DNA from: Heliocybe sulcata
Taxonomy: Eukaryota > Basidiomycota > Agaricomycetes > Gloeophyllales > Gloeophyllaceae
NCBI GenBank assembly: GCA_004369045.1
Contig: ML213506.1
Coordinates: 372,001 to 436,000 of the forward strand
Direction: 5' to 3'
Length of the DNA stretch: 64,000 nucleotides
This document shows positions 1 through 11,586 of this stretch, piece after piece (positions within the stretch are counted from its first letter, which is position 1; the number at the start of each line of letters is the position of its first letter). Position numbers and translations under genes: made by a program. Under the pieces are notes generated by a model that saw nothing but the letters and a program-made list of their open reading frames with translations, ran no database searches and was not told the origin of the DNA.

Positions 1-710
1 CATACAAGTGAATAAGACGTGCCTTGTTAATCCGCCGTAGGAATTGGACGAAGGACGACATCTTGGGTTCCGAGGAGACAAATGACTTGCTGGTTACTCG
101 GTGACCGTATATTCGAACACGTTGTGAGTTAGCGGAGTGGCGGCACGCTCTTACACGTTTGGGATTTGTGCTTTTATACTCGTCTGAAACGGTAGTGCGC
201 CCACAGAAGAAGCTGCGAGCGGCAGACGGGCATATCGGATCAACGAGAGCGAGTCAAGACTGCATGTGGACGTACTGCGACCTCTCATTCGCATGGAGAC
301 AGTTGACGGCGCACAAATATTCAGGACGTTGCCGAATGCGCAGGGCCTACTGTGGACAAGAGGATAATGTAGGAGAGTGATGGTATCTAATGATACAGTG
401 ATGCTTCAGACGTGTTGTGATAAATTACAATATATGAGATCCTTCGTACTGACCAAAACACAGTAGAAAAACCGACACGAGTCGATACGCGTGGAGGTGA
501 CCAATTTTGCGGACAAGCCAAACAAGCTTTGGTCGCCATTCGCTTGCCCGTAGCGCGGTGCTGCGGGGTACGGTTATGCAGCCTGGGCCAAAGCATCGGC
601 GAACACGATCTTCGACTGCCGCCGCGATACGGCGTAGTGATGTGCAGCGTGTATCCGCAGCAGACCGCGTACTAACAGTTGCCATGTGTGTAGCAAGATG
701 GAGGGGACCA
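1..710. other. no gene recognised
   Basis: Short open frames occur on both strands, but none has a recognisable protein pattern or a convincing splice structure. The stretch lies downstream of the 3' end of the unknown gene at 711-3608. I see nothing further in it. Confidence 0.5.
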
Positions 711-3608
711 TCATTCTGCATCCTCCGGATGCTCCGTCGTCCAATCATTGTGAATCTCCCGTAGAAGATGCAGAAGCCGCTTGACCGCATCTCCTTGGGG
801 CAAAGGGCCGTTCCTCGGATGCTCTCCCAACAGATCCCCGACCCGCGAGTCGATGTACCGCGTTCCGTCGGGGCCATAGTAGCCGATGAACCTCATAGCC
901 TCCGAACACTGAGCTCCCCAGTCTGTGGTCAGTTTCATAGCTCTCAAAACATGAGTCTATCAGACGACACAAGCATTAGTTGGACACAAACGCTACAATT
1001 GCGGCCAAGTGACGCACCGGACCGATTTTTGCCTTGGGAGCGACAGGCAAATCCGGCGGTGTCGTCGCGCCATGCCAAAAATCTATTCTCCCCTGTACAA
1101 ACTTGAACTGCCGATAGACCGTGGAGACGCAAGTGGCAATCGCCTTCGACTTCATGTAATCCTCCCAATCCGGATGCTCTTCGATATGAGGCTTCACCCA
1201 GTCCGCGATGGCCTGGGTGATCCTATCTCGGTCAGCTGCCGACTGCGCCGACCCAGCGCTCTGGCGACTGGAAGACGGGCCCTGAACATGAGAGGACGAC
1301 GGCTGCGCGCCTTGATAGCCCGAGGTCTTGGGTTTCTTAGACGGCGTACCGGAAAGCGATGACTGGTACAAGTTGGGCGACGGCGGTCTACCGTCGATCT
1401 GGGCTCCTGATCCCGAGGGACCGTATGCGATCGCCTGGTGTTGCTGCTGCCCGCTCGTATTATACGAGCCATTCGCCGTTCCCCGTCTCCGCTTCGGAGG
1501 CAAGATAGAGTTAGCAATAGACCCCACCGCCGTATACGCGCTCTGCGCATCGTAGTTCGCAATACTAGCCAGATCCTCAGCTAGGGTAATCTCCTGAGGA
1601 AGGCGAGGCCGCGGCGGTATTTGCACGCTAGAGCCCGGCAGCTATAGGCCAGTTGTTTATGCTTAGTATCATAACAACATACTGCATGACAGACCCACCG
1701 TCTCGACATAAACGTTCATAGATAACTGCTTCTCTACAGCCAAGTGCGCCTTCGATATATTTATAGTATCCACGTTCTCCTCTGACACACGGAGGAAGAA
1801 ATGTCGATACTCTCCACGCAACGCGAATACCCTCGCCGGACCTAGTCATGATCAAACCCCCTTCCTTCGGACCCTAAGCATGAATTGTAATGCGCACCAT
1901 CGATTCTAGACGGTCCAGCCTGCAGCTGCTCAGCCACATCCTTCGCATCCGCCCAGTAGCCAGAATCCGGATCCTCGTGTCGTTTCAGAGGCACGTGCAC
2001 CTCCGCAATCTGCTTGTCCAGCTTGCCGCTTCGGAGGTCGTCGATGAGCAGTGTAACCAGTCTTGGCCGCGTATAGCCTGGGCGACTTGAGACGGATCCT
2101 CGTCGCTCCGTCTCGCCTGACGAGGGCATTACATCTCCTATGGCCACCTGTATGAGCGCGTAGACTTTCGGATGGGGCTAAGGAGCCTCACCGGATGCGG
2201 TTGAAGGCCTCGAGGAGGCCACGCTCGAGCCTGCGGGCACAGGCGGCGCGTACCCATACCCATTACTTCCTGGTACAGGAGAATGGATCTGCGGACTAAC
2301 TTGCGAACCGTGCTCTGACGGAGGCGCAGGACGGTAATCCGGTGTAATCAGCTTTTGCCGGTCATAATCGTATCGATAATACTTTGTATAGTCTGTCTTG
2401 GATTGGTCATGGCTTGGCGCGGGACTGGCAACCTCGCCTCTCATGGGTTGCTTCTCAAGTTGTCGCGCAGACATGGTGATAGAATCTGGCTTGGAGTGAT
2501 CGCCGCTCGAGGGACGACTCGGGACTTCGCCTCTCATGGGCTGCTTCTCGAGCTGTCGCGCAGACAACGTGGTGCCGTTCTTGGTTGTTGACTTTGATGT
2601 GGTCCGGTTTGAGGTCTTGGACTTGGACTTTGATTCCGCTCTCGCTTTCCCCTTCCCTTTGCTGGGTGTAGCGGCGGCAGGTTCAGGGGAGTAGCTCGAT
2701 CCGACTGGTGCAGGTGAACTGAAAAATCGGGAGTAATCGCGGACGACATTGGGTACTGACGGATGAGGAGAAGTCATAGTCGAGTCGGTATCCAAAGTGT
2801 CAGATGTAAAGTGGGGAGAGCTAGAGCCCCCTTTGCCGTGTCCCATCGAGGAAGGCAAAGTGAAGCCCATGTTGTAGCTGACCCTGAATTTGTCGACTTG
2901 CCCTGCGAAAGGCTCATCGCCCTTCTTTTTCCGCCCAGCCGAACCTTTCAGCTTTCCCTTGCCTTTCGATGGTCCTGCTACGCCGGATGAACTCGCTCCC
3001 TGTACTGAAGGCTGATAAGCGGAGAAACGGAACTGCAAGTCTTGCATCGGCTGAGCTGGGTTCTCGAGATCGTGAAAGTCGTTAAGAGGTGCGAAAGACT
3101 GTGGTTGACCTATGACCATTCCGAGAAGATAACGATCGCCTGACTGTTCAGCCACAGTTGCCTTGTACATTGGAATTGTAGCGGCACTTTCGAGGGATGA
3201 TCCAAATCCAACAGCCTGACGTACGATGGGCTGCACCTGGCTAGGAGGGGGAGAAGCGTGCGGGTCCTCTGGAATTACAATGCCGTCGTCGTCCGATGGG
3301 GGAGTTAACCTCCGTGCCTTTCTCTTGGAAAAATTCTGGGACATAAGCGTAGTCAGAGGGTGATACATGTGGAACATGTCGCATCGAGTGCGGTTATAAG
3401 CAATAAGGAACTTCCGAGCCGCGAGAGCCAGAACTCACGGGAGAAGAGTCTCTGCTGCTCCTGTGAGAGGAGATGGCGTCAGCTATAGACAGAACTCTGT
3501 TATGCATGCTTGAGAACCACTCACGAGGACGAATCAGCACCGTGGCTTTTCCTCCCCCTCCCGATTTCTCCGTCGTCGTCATCGTCCGGGTCGTCGATGT
3601 TCGCCATA
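711..3608 (-). CDS. multi-exon protein of unknown family, low-complexity with two conserved-looking blocks
   Basis: I do not recognise this family. The chosen start (3608) opens with an Asp-rich stretch (MANIDDPDDDDDGEIG). Two short introns lead into a large exon covering about 2187-3342, and further introns near 2180, 1850, 1660 and 990 keep one frame to the stop at 711. The large exon is rich in Ser, Pro, Gly and Lys (GKGKLKG, KGKGKAR), as in a disordered nuclear protein, and holds a direct repeat of ARQLEKQPMRGEV. A denser block follows, with LLIDDLRSGKLDKQI, then FALRGEYRHFFLRVS after an intron. A second dense block near the C terminus contains WVKPHIEEHPDWEDYMKSKA and IGYYGPDGTRYIDSRVG. 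The last intron is supported by an in-frame join to the final exon. Function is unknown. Nuclear location is inferred from composition only. Two separate genes cannot be fully excluded, but the joins are clean. Confidence 0.65.
2437..2565 (-). repeat. two-copy direct repeat inside the coding exon (93-bp offset)
   Basis: About 35 bp near 2437 recur at 2530 with two or three substitutions. In the protein both copies read ARQLEKQPMRGEV, spaced 31 residues apart. The offset is a multiple of three, so the frame is kept. This looks like an internal duplication in a disordered region. Confidence 0.8.
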
Positions 3609-5428
3609 ACGCACCCACGAGCGCAGGCTTGGACACCTCGGGGAACAGTGAGCGTGTAGTGTTTGCGCTACAGGAGTTGTGGCGGATCAAGAATGGATTA
3701 ATGGTGTCCGATGTGCTTTGCTGACTTGACAGGGAATTGGATGGATGGCGTCTTAACGTGGTAATGAGATAGCATACTAGGACAGAGTGAGGGGTCAGAA
3801 GATAAGTGTGTGGGTCCTCTTGGAATGCATAAGTTATGACTGCACTGGTAGTTCGGATGGAACCCACACGCGACTTGGAATCTTGAGACGCGCCAGTCAC
3901 GCTGTGGGTCCCAGGCTTGAGGACCCCGGACACTGCTCGGAAACCTACTAACGGAGAGAGCGATCCCATTGCCGAAAACCATAGCTCAGCAGATATATCG
4001 CTAACTCGGGCTTAGACAAACTGGATGCATCGATGGCAATGGGTCAAGATGGCGAGGGAAACTTGAATATGCAGCTGTCTGAATACCTTCTTCGGACATA
4101 ACAACAGGTCTTACATGTGGCAGGTCTATCTATGCGTAAGATCATTCTGCGGCGCCAGACGAACTGTGATCTCTGGATGTCGGTCCCAGTATATATGACA
4201 ATCTGTTCTCGGGGATGACTGTGTTTCTTCGCCTTCCGGACTTGTCTGCAGGCGTACAACTAGTACTGGCATGTGTCCTGTATTGTTTCGCGTCGTTCCT
4301 GTTGTACTTCTGAATAGGTTGCTTATTTCCTTCGAGTTCAAATACACTGTAGTGTGCAAGAGGGGAGCCCTAACCCCGGAGGCTCTGGCGCTTCTCCTCC
4401 GACTCGGAATAGGTTCAGCGTCGAGGTATTCCTTGGTATCCAAGCATCCGGAGTACTGCGCTTGATCGCCGACAATCGCCGTACTGTGTGACGCACTTGA
4501 ACATCAATATGTTCAGAGTCTCCTGTAGTCGATATATCACCGAGTTGCACGAGATAATGATCAAACGATTATTCGCATCCGTTGTGCACACTTTCTGGTC
4601 GAACTCGGAGTAAGTCGTACATCTCTGGAAGGGCTGGAGGTCGGCGATCTGCTCGTACTAGGAGATCAGGAGATCTTCTGGATGGAAGCAGGAAGCTCCG
4701 AGTCCCGCAGTAGTCGTCTCCCTAGTGAAGTTCTTTAGACCTCAGTTGAGGGTCGCCAGAATACTACGGTAGTGTTGGATTTCTAGGCGGCAGCGCACTT
4801 GGTCCTAAAGAGTTGCCAGAGAGTGTCCGTACCTTGACTGTGTTGCCTACTTTGTCTTTGGCGGTCCACGCGATGTCTACAGTGGTCCTGACGATGCGTG
4901 GCACGAGGCATACAATGCTCGCATGCTGGATTAGCCAAGATGACCAGTGGCATAGCCTCTGCAGTCAGGACGTACGGGGCCCAAGCAGCCCAAGGAAGGT
5001 AATTGCCTCTTGCAACAAGATGGAAATCATTGACAAGGACAGTAGTTTGAAGACGGAGAGGTTACAAGGATTTTAATCGCCAAAACGTCGTATTGAGGTC
5101 ATATTTGGGTACAAGACCCCGAACGCCGAGTTCCGCAACTCTTATTTAAACGCTAGAGATGTAGATCATTAGCACTTCATGGCAATAAGGCTGCTATCTT
5201 CGTAGCATAAGGTTCTTCTATTACCGTCAGTTTCCGCTCCCGTGCAGTCAATTGAGGCGGACACAGAGATGCTGCGATGTCGAGATGAGACCATGATTGG
5301 TTCGGTGATTGCAAGCTGATCGCAACGTTTGTGGCGTGCCCTCCTGCTCCTTACCCCTACGCGTCTCATTCACGTATAAACCTCTCAACAGCATCGCAAA
5401 GCATCCAGTAGCGACTTTTAATCCCGCG
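3609..5428. other. 1.8-kb intergenic stretch, no gene recognised
   Basis: This stretch separates the divergent unknown gene (711-3608) and the amidohydrolase-like gene, so it must carry both promoters. Open frames are short, overlap on both strands and match no family I know. No tRNA, tandem repeat or transposon end was seen. Confidence 0.5.
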
Positions 5429-6595
5429 ATGAGCGCAGATGCCCAGTCAACGCCCTTTGGAGCGCGTCGCAAGGGTCCCAAGACTCTCCCGAAGCTCCCC
5501 CTCTCCGCGTTCTCGCCCCCGAACTCAGGGACTTCCGAGAAGTTCCCCTTGCCTCCGAGCCCGAGCGCGGTGCGCCCGACATCTATCATCGACGCAGACG
5601 TAGTGAGTTTTAGCGCATGGAGGGGCCTGACCGGAGAGGAGTTGGAGAGCAAGATCGGCGGAGTCGTGCTCTCGTTCCAAGATCAGAGCAGCGAGGAGGT
5701 GCAGAGAGCTATCGATCAGCACGTACCGTAACACTCCTATTGACGCTGACTTTGCTCATCTATGTAAACATCGTAGGCTAGAGACAACTGCTGAAGGAAT
5801 CCCAGTCATCGCAGCGCTCGTGCCCTTTGCGCTCGACGAAGGCGCACCCGCAGAACCTCCGGCATACCTATCCAACTCATCAAAAGTTCCCCTTGCCCTT
5901 GCCGCCACCTTCTCCACTCCGAGCGCCCACAGCGTCTCCGCGCTCTCCTGGGCGCTCAGCGCAGACCGCGTCGTCGATATCAGCGTCCAAGCCGATCTGG
6001 TGAACGGCGATGCCGGCTGGGATGCGCTCGAGGACTTCCTAACCAAGTCCACTGCAGAACTCGCGGGCAAGGGAACAATCGTGCTGTGTGAGTGTCCTTG
6101 AGTGCGAAACAGCTGTGAATAGTGGCCTGATACATGTCACAGCTAATATCCTGCCGCCGCCACACGACCTATCGCTGCCGCTCGTCAAACTCCTGACACA
6201 CGCGACATATCGCGCGTTCCAGTCACACTCTGCTGCCATCTCCTTGTTCCCTAACGTCTACCTCAAATACCTGCCTCCTGTCTGGGAAACGGACGGCACA
6301 CCCCTTGACGAGTCGCAACTCAAGGAGTGGAAGCGCCGTGTCAAGATGTACCGTGCGTGGCCTGTACTGTCCCGTCATTCTTCTGTACTGACTCTGCTAT
6401 TTAGTCGGGCACGTCGTGGAGGCATTCGGCTTCGAGCGTATCATATTCGGCTCCGCCCCTTTGCACCCCTCGCTCCCATCCGGGAGGTGGTACGAACTCG
6501 CCAGAGAGTCCCTAGCGGAACTGGGTGTTGATCAAGAGGCCATGGACGCTGTCTTTGGCGGCAACGCTAAGAAGGTCTACGGCGGATCTTCGTGA
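5429..6595 (+). CDS. amidohydrolase-2-like protein, probably a pseudoenzyme
   Basis: The C-terminal part is typical of amidohydrolase-related TIM-barrel proteins: FGFERIIFGSAPLHP, then WYELARESLAELGVD and a closing AVFGGNAKKVYG. Three short introns (starting near 5725, 6087 and 6350) give a continuous frame of about 320 codons. Active family members carry an HxH motif on the first strand and an Asp after FGS. Here the first strand reads SIIDADVVS and the late motif is FGSAP, so the usual metal ligands appear absent. Known from the family: these residues bind the catalytic metal. Inferred: the protein is inactive as a classical hydrolase or uses another site. The start at 5429 is preferred over an upstream Met because it begins the continuous conserved exon. 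It faces the S33 peptidase gene tail to tail. The substrate is unknown. Confidence 0.7.
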
Positions 6596-7028
6596 TTAGC
6601 ACGGGGTCTCGGTTGCATCGCGCTATGTGAATAGTATCATGAAACACGGAAGTTAAGATATATTGTAAAGTTTGTTATGTCAATAGCATTGTATGTTATT
6701 TATGTATTTGCCAGGGCTCTTGTCGATACCTAAGCGTGCGATGTAGTACAGTGACTATCGGCAATTGTGGATCGGGTTCCTCACCAGGGCCTAGTAAACA
6801 ATACTGGCTCTGCTTTAGGCACGTACTCCTGTGGCTAGGTGCTGAAGCTCTCAAACCCGGAGGTATCCTGGCTCTCAGGCTCAAAGTAGTTCACGGGTGC
6901 ATTACAGAAGGTATAAGGTAAGTATAAACGAATGTGGCAGAGTAATCTGCGTTACAGCGAGGTCCAAGCCAATCTGCAGTCAGTGCCACTCAACACGCAC
7001 CATGAAGATAGCCCCTCGCTCGTGATCC
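6596..7028. other. intergenic, shared 3' flank
   Basis: This lies between two convergent genes. An AT-rich tail follows the amidohydrolase-like stop (about 6640-6710), consistent with a 3' untranslated region. No gene was seen. Confidence 0.5.
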
Positions 7029-9204
7029 CTACGGAAACAACGCCGCATTCAGATCCGCCCACGCCTGCCTAGACTCCAAATCCAATCCAACCGTGACATT
7101 CGCCGCCGCACTCGCGTTCCAGGGCACGAAAGGCACCTGATCCACTTGGCATAGCGTATGATTACTCTCGGGATATTCGCCGTAAAGCATATAAGACTGC
7201 ACGACCGACAGGGTGCACCACGACATCTGACTCATAGTCGTATGACCGAAGCCGTCGGGCTGTTCCAGCAACCTTGAGTTGTTGCCTAGCCGTTGAGCAG
7301 CCGCTACAGCACTGGCGTACGACGATACCGGATCGTAGGCTTGGCTATGTAGATTCTTGATTAGTGATCTACGAAAGAGCTTGTCCACGCCAAATGACCA
7401 CGTACGTGAGGATTAGGATGGGAGTTTCCAGCGTCCCGTCAGGCAACCCGAATGAACCGTTGTAGCGACTCAGGTTTGGGTAGAGGCTGGGCCAGGCCTG
7501 GCAGAAGCCCACGTTATACCCTTCTTCTGCCATATAGGGCGAGTTCTGCTCCAGGGCCTGGAGTATGCCATCCACCTCCTGTTGAATGGTTGGCATCGGG
7601 TTGGAGGGTCCATACTGCAAAGCGTCGTTGCACTGTGTAGACAAGTATTAGGACGCGCGGGAGTGAATTACGCATGGTTCACCACTCACAGAAATGACAG
7701 ACCCAGCGTACAGAGAGTCATCTGGCTTGGCCGTGTCATTCGGATTGGGTGCAGTGAGGAACGTCTGAGCCAAGGTACTGTAGTTGCCTGCGAATACTTG
7801 CGCCAACGTAGACGCCAGCGAGGGCCAGTCCCGAACGGAAAAAATGCCGCTCTGCATCACTGCGCGCACAGGACCGGCGTTCACTGTAGCAGGATAGCCC
7901 ACATCCACTGGCACCGGCGAAGCGTACAGCGAATCAAGCGTGGCGTTGAGCTTCGCATAAATGTCTGTAGAAGTCATGTTGCCGCCAATTGCGCAGGCAC
8001 TGCCGGCTGATACGCAGCTGTCGACGAAGCCTTGAATAACGAGTCCGCTCTGGGCAGTGGCTGTGAGCAAATGTGGTCAGGCTCGAAGAGCGAAGTAGGC
8101 TTAGGATTTGGCTGACCTCGCAAGGGTGTCAGAGGCCTCACTGCCCAGTTATCCGTGTTGACTACGCCGTCGATAATAATTCGACCAAGACGTTCAGGTG
8201 ATAGCATTTGAACCATGTATTGTCCAATAATGGTGCCGTACGAAAAACCCCAGTCTAGAGCCCCCATTAGTGGACGAGCTGGGCAAGCAGATAATAGTTG
8301 AAAGCTGACAGTTGATCCGTGCATCTGGTCCGTCAAATGCCTTGGTCATGAAATCGATGTCATGAACGACCATCTCAGTACCTGCTCTTGTGAGCTTTAC
8401 GGCCTATACCGAGGGACAAAATAGACACACCCATATATCGCAATGCGTCACCGACTCTTTGGTAACACTGAGCGGATAACTCGGAGAGATTGGAGGACGC
8501 ATATGCGATCTGAGTCGTCAAGTCGTCGACGACGTCAGACGTGATGGTGGCCGGAAGGTTGAGACGGAAGCCTTGGGCGGTCTGCGAGAATTTCTCTTCC
8601 TCGTATAGATTATCGAAGCATGAAACGTATGGCTCTGACGACTTGACGCCGCGGGGGTCGAAGCCGACAATGTCATATTGCCCTGCGAGTCATTAGATCT
8701 CTCGTACAACGTGAAGATGACTCAAGAGACAATCTCACCTTTCAGGACGGTTGAGAAGTTTTGTGCGGATTCGAAAGCGAGCTGAGATCCGGATCCGCCT
8801 GGGAGCAACAATAAACTTTAGTTCCAACCCCCATGTTTTGCAAGTGACCTCCATCATACCTGGGCCTCCGGGGTTTAAGAAAATGCTTCCCAACCTATAC
8901 GGCCTCATTGATTAGATGGTAGACGTAAATAACAGAGAGGTGCTCACCGAGTTGCATTCGTCGCCGGATATCGTGCAACATATATAGACATCGTACGCGT
9001 ATCACTCGCATTGTTATAATCCAAGGGAACTGTGACATTAGCGCACTCAAAATGGTCCAACCCGTTGTTGCAGGAGCTCCATTGAATACTTTCATTTGCC
9101 GCTCGAGCCTGAAGTACCCGTGGGCTACCGGGATAAGACCAAGCCCTAGTAGCAGAGACGGAGGAGCAAAGAAAAGACGTGGAAATAAGCCCTGAGAGCC
9201 ACAT
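7029..9204 (-). CDS. secreted S33-family serine peptidase (tripeptidyl aminopeptidase-like)
   Basis: An alpha/beta-hydrolase peptidase predicted to be exported. The N terminus (MWLSGLISTSFLCSS) is a hydrophobic signal peptide. Next come SIQWSSCNN and VPLDYNN, typical of S33 TAP-like enzymes, then FLNPGGPGGSGSQLAF (oxyanion loop) and YDIVGFDPRGV. The nucleophile elbow is GFSYGTIIGQY, with the Ser roughly one third into the protein. The TAP-like C-terminal domain has paired cysteines, and the catalytic His is probably in PDGFGHTTMSQ. Several NxT/NxS sites suggest glycosylation. The coding part is interrupted by about eight short introns; the last exon ends at 7029. Likely role: releasing N-terminal peptides from extracellular protein. 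The exact specificity cannot be read from sequence. Confidence 0.85.
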
Positions 9205-10053
9205 CGCGGCTGCCGGATTGATATTACTTGGTCTCTCGTTAAACGCAATGTTTTATACACCTCGAAGCCTTTAGCGCTCGAGCTTGATTGGTAGACATGA
9301 TCGGCGATAATCGGCATCGACAGGGACTGAGAAATGGAGCTAAGGCAGTGTTGTATCCTTGCGACCACCGTACACGAAGGAAGACGCGCATTCATCGGAG
9401 GTTTGATAGCCAAGAATAAAGCCTTGTACGGAAAGCTTAGAGCCAGCTCTGAATTAAGACCTAGGAAATCGTTGAGCCTGCGTCCGGACCTGCGATATTG
9501 AAGATGCTAAGTTGGACAGCTACCTTGAATGGGACCCCTATCGATAGCATGCTGTCGGCCCTCTTGACATGACCAGGAGGTATGGAGTATTCGAACTTGT
9601 CCTCATCCTCTGCGACGTCCCGGGCTGAGACCGTCTATGAGTCGTCTTGCCGAAGGCAGTCTGAACATGCTCTGGGACGTGCGACACTGAGCTGCTCTGA
9701 CGGTCAGCAGTCTACTTGAACGCGTCTCGGCTGAATACGCCCAGAGAAACTGAGGCACCCCACGCCATACATTTCTGCGTTCTTCATCAATGCGAGCTCC
9801 TGAGATCTTGGTCCATCATCGTAGTATAAGTGTCTATCAGGTCGTTCCGAGACGCCAGAGAGATAAAGGATGTACTGTGCATACACGGTGGAAAAAGAAA
9901 GCTGTGGCAAAGACGCGTCCTGTCGGAGTCCGAAACCTTGCTTGCCCTTCGCCACATCTCGACCCGTCTAAGCACCGGACTGGTCACCCAGCATGTCTGG
10001 AGTTCCCTTCTTTGCGGTATTGTGTCGTAGTGGTACAATGTGTAAGACATAAA
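9205..10053. other. intergenic, promoter side of the S33 peptidase gene
   Basis: Only short, overlapping open frames on both strands with no family signature. The stretch holds the upstream region of the peptidase gene and the 3' flank of the NFKBIL1-like gene. Confidence 0.5.
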
Positions 10054-11055
10054 TTAGGGCTCAGGACTCTGCTCTCTCGTCAGAAGGTCATTCAAACATC
10101 GCGTCACGATCCCAACTCCCTCTTCCACAGCATCCCGTTCCTCCCCCTGCACTCGCTCTAAAACACGTCCAAATCGATCAGGATGCCAGCGCAGGAGTGC
10201 GCCCCGGATGCGCTCCTTCCTGGGCTGGTCTCGCGAATGAAGCGTCGAAAAGAGGAAGAAGGCGATGGCGTGCGGGTGAATGTCTTCTGGGCTCTTGGGG
10301 ACGTATGTCAAAAGCCAAGGGAGGCTGCGAAACGTCAAAGCGTCGTCAAAATCAGGGCTCCGGATCCTGTCCCACCCTGTCTCGTATTTATCCCAGGCGT
10401 CCGTGATGGCTTGGTTGAGCGTCGCCTGCTCAGTCCTGCGCCTCTCCCGGCGATACTCCTCCAGCAGCCTCCTCTCTTCGACGAACTTCTGTCTCTCCTG
10501 CTCCCTCTTCGTTCGTATCCTCTCCTCAATCTTCCTCATCTCGTCTGCAACTGCCCTGACCCGCTCCGCATTCCTCCTCCGCGTCTCTGCCTCGTGCTCT
10601 CGGGCCATCACCACCGCAGCGTCTACACGGGCTTGGTAATCGCCCAGCATTGTGTCCACTCTTCGTCTCCTGTACTCTTGCGCGGCAAGGTTGACGCTCT
10701 CCCCTCGGGCCCAGCCCATACTCGTCTCTGGTCTCCGCATCAGCTCTGGTGGGTATAGAAATGGACGCTGGTCCTCCAGCCAGCTGTGGATATTTTGGAA
10801 CTTGCCGCCCTGCCTCGCGAAGTCGTCTACGCCAATCCAGGCATAGTTACGCTCCACTCGTTCCCCTTCAGAGACGTGTCGGCGATGGCCAGGGACAGGA
10901 CCAAGTGGTGTCGACCGGGGTCGGGAGATCTGCGGCGCGACTAGCTCTGGCGGCAGAAACTTCCCTGGGTAACAGCCGCGGGGGCGAGCTTGGTAGTACG
11001 CCTGTCTCGAGGGCGCTATGTAGCTGGGCGGATCTGCGTACTGCGCATAAGACAT
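10054..11055 (-). CDS. NFKBIL1-like protein with a J-like C-terminal segment
   Basis: A single-exon frame. The Met at 11055 (MSYAQYADPPSYIAP) is preferred to one 19 codons upstream because the upstream residues look non-coding. The N-terminal third is Pro/Arg-rich. The middle (about residues 120-235) is a highly charged Arg/Glu segment expected to form a long coiled coil. The C terminus has KERIRGALLRWHPDRF followed by a conserved helix ending CLNDLL. This WHPDRF pattern matches fungal proteins related to NF-kappa-B inhibitor-like protein 1, and it resembles the HPD of J proteins without a full J domain. The function in fungi is not settled. Assignment to this family rests on the C-terminal motif. 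Confidence 0.7.
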   Translation of the reverse strand: MSYAQYADPPSYIAPSRQAYYQARPRGCYPGKFLPPELVAPQISRPRSTPLGPVPGHRRHVSEGERVERNYAWIGVDDFARQGGKFQNIHSWLEDQRPFLYPPELMRRPETSMGWARGESVNLAAQEYRRRRVDTMLGDYQARVDAAVVMAREHEAETRRRNAERVRAVADEMRKIEERIRTKREQERQKFVEERRLLEEYRRERRRTEQATLNQAITDAWDKYETGWDRIRSPDFDDALTFRSLPWLLTYVPKSPEDIHPHAIAFFLFSTLHSRDQPRKERIRGALLRWHPDRFGRVLERVQGEERDAVEEGVGIVTRCLNDLLTREQSPEP

Positions 11056-11586
11056 CGAAGACGCTCGAGTGAAGTTGATAATCGATCGAATAGAGATAAT
11101 AAGGTGTCGCAAGGGTGATTTACGTGTCGTAAGGACGACTTAGGCGTCGCTGGGTGGATTTGTATCCCCCGGGTATGCCAGGGGACTGAAATAAGGCGAG
11201 CCCATGAGGTTACGAAGGGTCGCCCCGTGTTGCCTGCCTCCTGGCGTAAGTGCGGCTTTCATCTGGGGTGCGTGCGCCATGTTCCAGATCATAGATATCA
11301 GCAACTTTCCGTTGGCATAGCCTCTAGATGTCTAATACAGGAACTCGCAGCTGATCACTGTATTGGATCGGTACAAAGTTCCCCGTACTCGTGGATCAGT
11401 CTTCATCGGCCTGCGATGTAGATCCATCCTGTCGTCCCAGACCCGTTAAGTATAGCAGATAATGGATGAGCGATAACACCACAGCAAACTTAGATAGTAG
11501 CATATTGTGACGATCCTGCGGGGTCGCACCGCAGACCCGGCCTCGCCTTGAATCCCTGTCCTCCATAGTCCCTGCATCCAGTGGTA
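11056..11586. other. intergenic between NFKBIL1-like and CK2 alpha genes
   Basis: Contains the 20-bp tandem units near 11104-11163, then unique sequence with no convincing gene. It should carry the NFKBIL1-like promoter and the CK2 alpha 3' end. Confidence 0.5.
11104..11163. repeat. three imperfect 20-bp tandem units upstream of the NFKBIL1-like gene
   Basis: Three consecutive 20-bp units begin gtgtcgcaag, gtgtcgtaag and gcgtcgctgg. They lie about 50-110 bp upstream of the start codon at 11055. The core (g)tgtcg is kept and the rest drifts. They could be repeated binding sites or a small minisatellite. Confidence 0.6.

Noticed and set aside
3394-3969. Long minus-strand frame upstream of the unknown gene
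   Set aside because: Its useful part is better explained as out-of-frame reading across the first two exons and introns; the start at 3608 gives a clean spliced frame.
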